A stretch of 64,000 bases of DNA, from NCBI GenBank assembly GCA_014155875.1, contig JACEFZ010003473.1:271001-335000 (forward strand). Direction: 5' to 3'. This DNA comes from Cepaea nemoralis. Lineage: Eukaryota > Mollusca > Gastropoda > Stylommatophora > Helicidae. A program made the translations under genes and the position numbers. The notes beneath the pieces are model-generated. The model had not been told where the DNA came from. It was given only the letters and a program-made list of their open reading frames with translations, and did no database searches. Shown here piece by piece: positions 56,765 through 64,000 of this stretch; the stretch's first letter is position 1; every line of letters begins with the position of its first letter.

Positions 56765-57373
56765 TGTCAGCGACTTGTTCGCTACAGAGTTCTCAGGACT
56801 CCCCTACTTTTGCACCGCACGAAATAACAACTCGTGACATTTGCAAAAGGAATGCAATTTATTTAGAGCTGACAATTGAATGGCTCTGCGAGCGTTATAC
56901 TTCATCATCATTATACAACATGAATGCAATGAAGTGGTGAGAAATGATGCTAGTAATCACAATCTAAATTTACAGCCTATTATTTGCCTATTGCCTAGAA
57001 ACTATAGCATTTGTCAAGAATACGTCTGCTCTCTACCGTCTCCAGTCGGGTCTGTCCACACGCTACACATTGCGTGGACAAGCACGGACACTGTCCCCTC
57101 CGTGCAGTAGCTAGTCTTGCGTGCATGGTGTCACAAGCACGCTGGCTTGTGAGCTAGAGTAACCGGGCACTTCACGGTTACTCGTAAGGCCAAGCTTCCC
57201 AATGGCTTGGGGAAAGCCCTCGCTCACTTGTACGCAGTTGGCCCCTGGTCTGACACAAATGTGTCTCCTTGTGAGGCTATTTATAGTGCTGGTGTCTCTC
57301 CTTTCTGGTGTCTCCCTACTAGACTTGTATTAACTCTTCTCACCTCTCTAAGGCCTTATTGGAGATCCTGACA
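56765..57373 (-). repeat. Gypsy 5' LTR (609 bp)
   Basis: Direct repeat of 48,947-49,554. TATA-like CTATAAATAG at 57,286-57,277 and AATAAA at 56,863-56,858 in element orientation. Differences from the 3' LTR cluster around 57,228-57,250. Confidence 0.95.
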
Positions 57374-57639
57374 GGTACATAAAATTCTGTAAAATTCAAC
57401 AAAATAACTTAAAAAACTAAGTAAACATTTTTATTTCTAAATGCCATAGAGGGCCGCATAATATCAATTGCCGGGCTGCAAGCGACCCGCGGGCCATAGT
57501 TTGCCCACCCCTGTTGTAGGACATGCTCATTCATTTTTTTTTTTTGGGGGGGGGGGGGGTCTTTCCATGGTATTCTTTGCATTTTCCCCAGAAACCACAA
57601 CTACACTGCCTTATACGCCTTTGAATATAATCGAAATAG

Positions 57640-58120
57640 AAAAGTATTAACAATTAGTTGGACGGAAAAGAGAACACACACTTCTATCTATCCAATAAGA
57701 ACTCAACTTTAAAGAAGATTGGTTATTATATTATAACAAATACAATTAAATTAATATCCGAATTGTTGCTGACTCGGTCAAAGGATTATTAATCTAAGCC
57801 TGGTGAAGAACTCTAAAATGACTTCACTTGTGAGGTTGAACTGGGTAGAGGTAATGGTAGAATATAATTAAGACAAATAAAGTTAAGGAAATTTGAATAT
57901 TTTGGCATGTAAAAAGACATAAATATCTGTAAAAGATCATTATGGAGAAAATTGTACTCGGAAAGTGGAAAAGAGGAAGACCACAATGAAGCTATATATT
58001 GACGATGTAATAGATATCTCTTTACACATGACAATAAACAGAGGTAGGACATCTGGCTTATGACAGAGTGACACTTCGAAAGGCAGTTACGAGGTCAAAG
58101 TTTCACAAAAGACAAGCCAA
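57640..58120 (+). pseudogene. LINE tail, related to 44,490-44,790
   Basis: Shares GCTGACTCGGTCA and ATTATTAATCTAAGCC with the copy near 44,670. From about 57,878 the plus strand reads LRKFEYFG, then (frame-shifted) EKIVLGKWKRGRPQ. This is an RTE-like C-terminal block with stops. Confidence 0.5.
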
Positions 58121-58585
58121 TAAATGAGAGTGGTAAACGAACTTTTCTGGTATAGTCAATGAAAAGTCGGTTAATCAGTGAGTGGACTAAAGGAAGAGAA
58201 GGCGTGATCTCGTTAGTGAATTGTTTGTGTTGATAAGTAAACATGTTTTCCTGTATGAATTAGTGTTTGGTTACGTAACTTGTTTATTGACGTCATCAAC
58301 TGGTATACTATATTCCCGTTTAGCACAAAGCGGTCGATCACCTATATAACATAATTATGCTTACGGCGTCAGCGATTGTTTCTCGGTTATATCACATGCA
58401 TGACTTGTTATAGGAAAACCCGCGGCGTTGTGTTGATAGAGACAGGGGTTTTCACAGAGGCGGAAAATGCTGGATGGGTTCACATAGTGACACGGAAGAC
58501 GATTAGCGTTCTACCTTTTCAAGAGTACAGACGGCAGGTGTTTACACGCCTTAGACACACTAGCATTTCAAAACAATGTTTTCCC
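58120..58585. other. no recognisable feature
   Basis: An 81-codon plus-strand frame (58,376-58,621) runs into the palindrome and has no motif. Nothing else seen. Confidence 0.45.
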
Positions 58586-58587
58586 GT

Positions 58588-58921
58588 AGCCTGTCATATT
58601 TCGCTGCATCTCATCAGGTAAATACTGCTGAATTCACATAACATAAAATAAAAACAACTAGATAAATCCTTCATGCTGAAATATACATATGTTCGCACAA
58701 TAATGTCAATAGTCTACCACGGTCATGATTAGTCTATATAGGCCATTTTTGTGCAAACAGAAAGACATGATAGTCATTTAACAATTACCGTGGTAGACTA
58801 CTGAAATTACTGTGCGAACATGTGTATATTTCAGCTTGAAGGATTTATCTAGTTATTTTACTTTGTTTTGTGTGAATTCTGCAGTATGTACCTGATGAGA
58901 TCCAGCGAAACATGCCAGGCA
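58588..58921. repeat. 335-bp palindrome (arms about 135-150 bp)
   Basis: The left arm (CGCTGCATCTCATCAGGTAA ... GTCTACCACGGT) and right arm (ACCGTGGTAGAC ... ATGAGATCCAGCG) are imperfect inverted copies around a loop of about 55 bp. Each arm's outer end carries CTGATGAGATSCAGCGAAAY, outward-facing on opposite strands. No coding capacity. Confidence 0.85.
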
Positions 58922-58974
58922 ACATATCGTGCAATCTATTGTTTGTGTCTTCGTTACACTAGCATTTGATGCTA

Positions 58975-59060
58975 GGCTCACATTTCTGTAGACCAATCGG
59001 CACTATATGAGTCATGTAGTCAGTTTGCCGGCCGCTTTTACTCCTGAAGATATCGCTTGG
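58975..59060 (-). repeat. SINE family E fragment
   Basis: GTAGACCAATCGGCACTATA, then TCATGTAGTCAG and CCTGAAGATATCGCTTGG. Head missing. Confidence 0.5.
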
Positions 59061-59124
59061 TTCCTACTTTAGACTTTAGACATCGGCATGGCACATGATG
59101 GATGGATGGATGGATGGACTTGAG

Positions 59125-59430
59125 ACTGGCGAGTCGCGGTAAGATAGTGGCTCGACGCTCGCCTACTGGCCCGGGGATCTTGGGTTCCATCCTCATCGTG
59201 GTGTATTCGAATTTTCAACACTGACCTAGGCACCCATGTCGACCAATCCTAAAATGTGTACCCGGAAATGTCTTAGGAAGTAAAGTTGTCCGACACGGTA
59301 CTGAGGTGATATTAACGAACTCACCCACCGAGTGCCTGGTCTATACAAATATGGGTCTAGCATCAAATGCCAAAATATGAATTAAAGCATGACTAAGGGT
59401 CCTTAAATTTCTTAAGGCTGGGTCGATCTG
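59125..59430 (+). repeat. SINE family E, near full length
   Basis: tRNA-like head with TAAGATAGTGGCTCGACGCT and B-box-like GGGTTCCATCC. The body carries GTCTTAGGAAGTAAAG, GAACTCACCCACCGAGTGCC and GTCTATACAAATATGGGTCT. An (ATTC)n tract follows at 59,440-59,464. Confidence 0.75.
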
Positions 59431-59469
59431 TGATCCCCCATTCATTCATTCATTCATTCATTCAGTAGC

Positions 59470-60050
59470 ATGTCCTTTGCAGACCTTGCTCCCATAACAA
59501 CCTTCATTACGTTTTCTTTCATGGTTGTTAGGGTTTCTTGGCAAGAAGGTAATTTGCTGTTGCTTTCCTTCTGGGCAGTGACTGTACTAGTAGGTGGTCA
59601 TAGCCGTTGTATCTATTATTGAGATCATCTGCCTATCGCCGCAGAGTGCATACCATAATACCAATATGTCGGCAGCTCTCATACTCCATCCACCACCTGC
59701 TTCCACGGCTTTACGTAACCCTGATGGGGGAGGGGGGCTAAACGGGTTCTCCACCTTGCCCTAGGGTGTCCCGTAGACTCATGGAGGAAAGGAAGCATCT
59801 TACATGTTCTTTGATAGGGGATACCCCAACCCTTCCGCCCCGACGCGTGTCTAGCCGCTACACTACAACGGCTAGATGTTTTAACCGATTAACTTATCAA
59901 GAACACACGGGAAAAATGTTTGTAATGGAACAAAATTGACCACGCCGATCGGCATGACACATGATGATGAAGATAATGATAAATCATCTACAACTAGTCT
60001 CGTATCATGTAGTTAGAGGAGGACACTTTCTTTGTAAACCATTCCGCCCT
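59470..60050. other. no recognisable gene
   Basis: A SINE-A-like scrap (TTGCTGTTGCTTTCCTTCTG) may lie near 59,555-59,580. The rest is unassigned. Confidence 0.4.
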
Positions 60051-60053
60051 TGT

Positions 60054-60326
60054 TTACACTTTAGTCAAGAGCTGAACCGCACGCAGTAAGTTAACGCTCA
60101 TGTTTACAACCAAATACTGGAGGTTGCCGTAACTTAGACGTCCAGTTGAGGCTTTGTCCTTGATATATATCTGTTGCAGTTGGATGTTGCAGCCGTGCAT
60201 AAACGCCGGCATATTACCTCGTGGCACTTGATAGTTTACCTTAGTTACGACCTTCACTTCGTCCGATTTCTTTCTGCACTCAATCACGATGTTATGAAAG
60301 TTAGCGTCCTCACGTTTGATTCCAGC
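60054..60326 (-). CDS. candidate terminal exon of an unidentified protein
   Basis: The reverse strand has a possible acceptor (CGTAAAGACAG) before an open stretch of 90 codons ending in a stop: AGIKREDANFHNIVIECRKK, KVNYQVPRGNMPAFMHGCNI, YGNLQYLVVNMSVNLLRAV. Composition is balanced and not repeat-like, unlike almost all other unassigned frames here. I do not recognise a family. No second exon was identified and no donor-side partner is visible. Chance is quite possible. Confidence 0.25.
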   Translation of the reverse strand, partial: AGIKREDANFHNIVIECRKKSDEVKVVTKVNYQVPRGNMPAFMHGCNIQLQQIYIKDKASTGRLSYGNLQYLVVNMSVNLLRAVQLLTKV

Positions 60327-60409
60327 CTGTCTTTACGTTAGCTGAGTTGTATTGCTTGCTTGTTCCGCACGTTGTTATTTTTGTTAGCTTGCGTTGCACT
60401 CAAGCATCC

Positions 60410-60550
60410 ATGCATGTGCTACTTACTATTTCTAGTGCATCGGACTGATTTTTGCGTTTGGATTAGTTTCCCTAGTTACCAGTGTCCCTCGTCATCAAGC
60501 GAACTTCTGAGGAACCTTCTACGTCCCCAAGTCAAGGACGGGAAGTTGTG
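60410..60550 (-). repeat. SINE family D, 3' part
   Basis: Carries CTTACTATTTCTAGTGCATC, GCGTTTGGATTAGTTTCCC, GTCATCAAGCGAACTTCTGA and CGTCCCCAAGTCAAGGACGG. Confidence 0.6.
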
Positions 60551-60565
60551 AAAGAGACTACAATA

Positions 60566-60758
60566 CACGATACACACCCGCCTCAGACGCCAGTGATCCG
60601 GAGTTCGATCCCGGGTCCAGTCAGGGATATGCATTACTGACGAGCTCAAACGAAAGCGAAACTCGAGTCTACTGCTTCCAATCTGACGTGGACAGGGCCC
60701 AAGGTTCGTACCGGAATACGATCAGCGTTGCCAGTAGTGGGTTGTGCTCAATCTTCCA
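60566..60758 (+). repeat. SINE family C, copy 1
   Basis: Head ACACACCCGCCTCAGACGCC with B box GGAGTTCGATCCCGGG. The body carries ACTGACGAGCTCAAACGAAA, TGCTTCCAATCTGACG and GGTTCGTACCGGAATACGAT, ending in GTTGTGCTCAATCTTC. Confidence 0.8.
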
Positions 60759-60973
60759 AACCTCAAATCCCGAAATAATCAAATAAATCAATTTGATCAT
60801 TGCTCGTTTTACTTAAGGCGCCTGGTGTGCCTTGCCAGATCGAGAAGACCCGATCATTCGGGACCACATCGATTGACATATGTCAGTCGTGGCGATCGGG
60901 CAAGTTTTGAGCTACAGCCTACGATGGGTGACGTTGTGATATTCTAGCATGATAATTTGGTCGCATCTAGCGT

Positions 60974-61167
60974 GAGCCGCGTGGGAAAGTGGTTACACAC
61001 CCGCCTCACACGCCAGTGATCCGGAGTTCGATCCCGGGTCTAGTCAGGGGTTTGCACTACTGACGAGCTCAAACGAGAGCGAAACTCGTCTAGTGCTTCC
61101 AATCTCAAGTTTACAAGGTTCGTACCGGAATACTGATCAGCGTTGCCAGTAGTAGGTTGTGCTCAAT
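60974..61167 (+). repeat. SINE family C, copy 2
   Basis: Fuller head GAGCCGCGTGGGAAAGTGGT with the same B box, body and GTTGTGCTCAATCTTC end as copy 1, 408 bp downstream in the same orientation. Confidence 0.8.
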
Positions 61168-61179
61168 CTTCATACATTG

Positions 61180-61550
61180 TACCTGTCGGCCGAGCTAGCG
61201 ACGTTGATGGGGAGCTGCGATAGTAATGTCTTGGGCACTGTAGGACGCCCAATTTCATCGCTTGCTAAAGAGAAGGAAAGATTGGCCTCCTTTTCCTCCA
61301 TGTTCTCAGGTCTACAACATGTGATGGCCATATTACATCACAGACCTACAGCAGGAAACTGTTTAGTTACGCATTTATATATTATTAAATTATACAAGAA
61401 GGTGACATCGTGTCTGTTTTATTATAAGACAGTGAAAGTGTTTCATAAAGACGAAAGTAGATGTCCACAGTCAGAATACATTTTAAGCACAAAAGCCACA
61501 AGCAATAGATTGTTTTTTTGTTTTTTTTTAATAAGTCATTGTTGTTTGTC
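61180..61550. other. no recognisable feature
   Basis: The plus-strand frame through here has no motif. A T run lies at 61,513-61,531. Confidence 0.45.
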
Positions 61551-61552
61551 CA

Positions 61553-62475
61553 TCAAGAATGATGATGACCATTCATTTCATCCAGTGGAGTTGAAAGTAT
61601 GGAGCCGTGAGTTCTAAGATGGCTGATAAGGCCTATCTTGGCTCGAAATGTTCTTTGAAAATGTGGGCAAAGAATGTTTAACGATCCAGGAGGAGGATCT
61701 ACTGCTGTGGTTTTTGTGTCCAGTCTTTTTGTCACAGCGCTTGTAGGAGAGGCTGGCCGAGTAGCTAGCACGTCGGATTCTCCTTCGGGAGACCCGGGTT
61801 CGAATCCTCGGTAAGGTGTGAGATTTTTTTCTGTAAAGGGGAGGGGGGGGGGAGATCCTAACATACACAGTTCGCGGCGACTGCACTAGCCAGGCGGCCT
61901 TAATTCCTCAAGCTCAAAGACCCCATCTCTACACCCCCCCCCCCCCCCCCCCCGCCATACACTGCACCGCAAGGTACTATATTGGCAGTTAAGGACAGTA
62001 AAGGACAGCTTGCAGTCCTGTTTGCTTTCACAAGTGACTACACCCATGCTTAATGATGTACGCCACGAATTTCGGTCCTTGGCAGCAGTCTCCCAAGTGA
62101 CGTGATTTATTCCAAAAGCGTTTAGTGAGATCTTCAGAGTGTCTTTAAAGCGTTTCCTCTGGCCGCCGCGGGAACGTTTACCACAGCGAAGTTCGCCGTA
62201 AAAAAAAAAAAATTCGTTTAGAGATCCTGTGATCTGGCATGCGAGTCAAGTAACCAGTCCAGCGAGTCTGATTCTTCATTAGTAGAGTGTGGGTACTGGC
62301 ATGGGTGCTCTTTCTAAGACATTCAGTGTCTGGGATCTTGTCTTGCATGTAATCTTCAATAGCTTCCTAAGGCAGGCTGTGTGGAAGTGGTTTAATTTCC
62401 TAGCGTGTCGCTGGTAAACAGTCCAGATTTCCCAAGCATATAGCAGTGTGGATAATACGACTGCTTTGTCGACTT
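61553..62475 (-). pseudogene. L-B-type LINE C-terminus, split by a SINE-B
   Basis: Reverse-strand order: KVDKAVVLSTLLYAWEIWTV, RHARKLNHFHTACLRKLLKI, VLERAPMPV, decayed sequence, SINE-B, then ILCPHFQRTFRAKIGLISHL..HG, the C-terminal C2H2 finger also seen at 41,720. The second cysteine has become Phe. Frameshifts throughout. Confidence 0.75.
61746..62005 (+). repeat. SINE family B, full length, inside the L-B-type LINE
   Basis: Head GAGGCTGGCCGAGTAGCTAG with B box GGGTTCGAATCCTC. The body has a poly-G run, CCTAACATACACAGTTCG, CCAGGCGGCCTTAATTCC, a poly-C run and CTGCACCGCAAGG. ACAGCGCTTGTAG at the left and ACAGCTTGCAG at the right may be a decayed TSD. Confidence 0.8.
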
Positions 62476-62507
62476 TCAGCTTGTATATAAGAATACTACC
62501 ACTACCA

Positions 62508-62790
62508 TGACCACTACTACCACCACCACCACCACCACCACCATCAACACTACCACCACCACTGCCACTACCACCACCACCACCACTACCACCACCACCA
62601 CCACCACCATCAACACTACCACCACCACCACCACTACCACCACCACCACCACCACTACCACTACCACCACCACCACCACCACCACCACCATCACCACCAT
62701 CACCACTACCACCATCACTACTACCACTACCATCACCACCACCACCACTACTACCACCATCACCCCCACCACTACCACCACCACTACCAC
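62508..62790. repeat. (ACC)n/(CCA)n trinucleotide tract with ATC and ACT interruptions
   Basis: About 280 bp. A longer period is visible (ACCATCAACACTACCACC appears twice). Poly-Thr or poly-Gly frames over it are artefacts. It lies inside the L-B-type LINE between two coding blocks. Confidence 0.93.
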
Positions 62791-62837
62791 AGTGAAATTG
62801 TCTCATACAGACACAATTCGATAGGTACATCGTCATC

Positions 62838-63656
62838 ATGTGCCATGTAGATAAGCGTCGGCACTCATGTTTCGCCATTTCATACAATCACCAGAGTCGC
62901 GGATCAATTTTCATGTCTCTACCATACCACGTGGCCAAGCCATCCATGTATTTACTTCTCTGTCGTCTACTTGTTCTCTCCCCCTCAATCTTGCCAGTTG
63001 TCACCAAGCTCTGTAATTGCTTGCTTGCTTGTGTTCGCTGGCTGTGAACTCCAGCGCGAAGTCCTGTTTCATCCTGCAGGATGAAGACATCCTGTTGTCC
63101 AACATCAGTGTGATGTCACACAGGACCTGAGGTTTGCGTGAGTATCCGTTGTTCCATGTCTGGCTTATTGGTGTGCAGACTGGTGGTTCCTCGCCGTACA
63201 GGCAGACACTCTCCGACTTCGGAGGAATCAACAATCCTACTGACTTCAGCCAGGACCCCAAAACGGACCTGTTGCCCAGGACGCTCGGCGAGACGCGTCA
63301 ATAGGTTTTGGCCAGTATAGAACCCAGCCCTGGTGCCTTGGAAACATCTCTGCGTCCTCTATCTTCTCATAACAGTGCCCAAAATATTTTGACTGTCCAC
63401 GTCTAATTTCTCCAATCAGTTTGTTTTTCATTGCTTCTTGTAGGACTTGGTCTTTGGTTTTTCTGCCTGTCTATGTCATTCTTTGTATTTTCCTCATCAA
63501 CCACAAGTCCACAGCCATTAGATGTTCTTCAGCTAGTCTGCTCATTGTCCACGCTTCACATCCATACAAAAGTACAGGTTCTTTGTAAAAACATATGAAT
63601 AAAATTGGGTGGAACTGCGGTGAAGCTGTGAAAATGTGAACAATATAAAATGACAC
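62838..63656 (-). pseudogene. RTE-like LINE tail (L-C), with a 330-bp insertion
   Basis: Matches 4,217-4,620. The right part on the reverse strand reads EPVLLYGCEAWTMSRLAEEH, LMAVDLWLMRKIQRMT. The left part carries ACCATACCACGTGGCCAAGC. The match breaks at about 63,020 and resumes at about 63,360 (CTTCTCATAACAGTGCCCAA). Confidence 0.7.
63020..63357. other. unidentified segment inserted in the L-C tail
   Basis: No match to the other L-C copies or to anything else in the window. GC-richer than its surroundings. The reverse strand has a short open frame (RLAERPGQQVRFGVLAEVSR, IVDSSEVGECLPVRRG) of normal protein composition. It contains the palindrome TCATCCTGCAGGATGA at 63,069. Confidence 0.45.
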
Positions 63657-63659
63657 AAA

Positions 63660-64000
63660 GTAGTGCAGCTTTACATAACAGATTTACGACACATACATGA
63701 CGTTGCGGCGATTAGCCTTCATCAGCAAACAAACACATTCACAAACACAACATATAGTCAAGGAGATCTCCTGTGACTACATTAAAAGGTGACGACAGGA
63801 CGAGAAGAACAAAAGGATGAAAAAAATGAAAGCAATGAAGAGAAAATGAGAATTGGAAAAAATATTCTATGTTCTATGCTTCAACTTCAACACTCTTTTT
63901 CTCGTTGCAATTGACATCTTTTTATTGGTCATTATGTTTTCCATCTTGCAAAAGGCTATCTTCGCCGTGGTAATTCTTGTTTTAATCTCTTCAAGGCATC
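63660..64000. other. unassigned, with a hammerhead-like string on the reverse strand
   Basis: No gene. Reverse strand 63,725-63,700 reads CTGATGAAGGCTAATCGCC then GCAACGTC, close to a hammerhead ribozyme core (see findings). Confidence 0.4.

Larger units (their letters stand above)
48947..57373 (-). mobile_element. Gypsy (Ty3-like) LTR retrotransposon, 8.4 kb with its own insertion
   Basis: 5-bp TSD GGTAC at 48,942-48,946 and 57,374-57,378. Two direct LTRs (608 and 609 bp) bounded by TGTCAG...CTGACA. Gag and pol remnants read on the reverse strand, so the 5' LTR is the right-hand one. About 5.4 kb of internal sequence remains outside the I-like insertion. Nucleocapsid, protease, most of reverse transcriptase and integrase are missing. 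Confidence 0.93.
46321..57513 (-). mobile_element. hAT DNA transposon, interrupted by a Gypsy element
   Basis: 8-bp TSD TTGTAGGA at 46,313-46,320 and 57,514-57,521, exact. Terminal inverted repeats: CAGGGGTGGGTAAACTTTG at the left, CAGGGGTGGGCAAACTATG at the right (reverse complement). An 8-bp TSD and CAGGGGT-type ends are typical of hAT. Without the inserted LTR element it is about 2.8 kb, a normal autonomous size. The transposase reads on the reverse strand. Confidence 0.92.

Noticed and set aside
60974..61050. Functional tRNA gene
   Set aside because: The same head with the same downstream body occurs at 60,566, so this is a SINE family.
61746..61830. Functional tRNA gene
   Set aside because: The B box is good, but the sequence continues into the SINE-B body shared with 33,049 and no clean acceptor stem closes it.
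62279..62887. Glycine-rich 202-codon protein
   Set aside because: The glycine part is the (ACC)n tract in reverse. Only its C-terminal part is meaningful, and that is LINE sequence.

Overview
The window is animal nuclear DNA: one gene with small exons and GT-AG introns, surrounded by retrotransposons, tRNA-derived SINEs and long microsatellites. There are no bacterial-type operons. The transposon mix (RNase H-bearing LINEs, RTE-like LINEs with a C-terminal C2H2 finger, a CR1-like LINE, Gypsy, hAT, mariner) and at least six SINE families suggest a marine invertebrate. A mollusc, perhaps a gastropod, is my best guess, but the sequence alone does not prove it.

The only conserved host gene I can support is HDHD5 (CECR5), a mitochondrial HAD-superfamily protein, on the minus strand at 19,315-9,198. 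I reconstructed nine exons whose splice phases all agree, giving 1,275 nt and 424 residues. Its introns are full of repeats. Most striking is an array of exactly twelve 52-bp units in intron 3. It was amplified across the exon 3 boundary, so every unit carries a copy of the real 5' splice site.

Region by region: 0-8.9 kb holds SINE pieces, LINE tails, a CCATGG-palindrome tandem repeat and a pair of palindromic MITE-like elements. 9.2-19.3 kb is HDHD5. 20-28 kb is sparse, with microsatellites and LINE tails. 28.2-32.8 kb is a CR1-like LINE remnant whose 3' part is swollen by about 3.6 kb of GT-, GA- and TTC-rich repeat. 33-34.2 kb has SINEs and a mariner scrap. 34.46-39.01 kb is a 4.5-kb RNase H-type LINE with both termini and its target site duplication (TSD). 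Facing it at 39.22-40.32 kb is a 1.1-kb internally deleted relative with the same termini and its own perfect TSD. 41.6-44.5 kb is a 5'-truncated RTE-like LINE.

45.9-57.6 kb is a stack of insertions that can be dated relative to one another. An RTE-like LINE tail was hit by a hAT transposon (46,321-57,513, 8-bp TSD). The hAT was hit by a Gypsy LTR retrotransposon (48,947-57,373, 5-bp TSD, 608/609-bp LTRs). The Gypsy element contains an I-like LINE with a 1,001-codon open frame. 57.6-64 kb holds further LINE tails, SINEs, a 335-bp palindrome with hammerhead-like core strings, and one unidentified candidate exon.

The window therefore shows one slowly evolving housekeeping gene in a very active repeat landscape. 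The best leads are the splice-donor array and the three-size retroposon family (4.5 kb, 1.1 kb, about 0.145 kb) that shares one 3' end.
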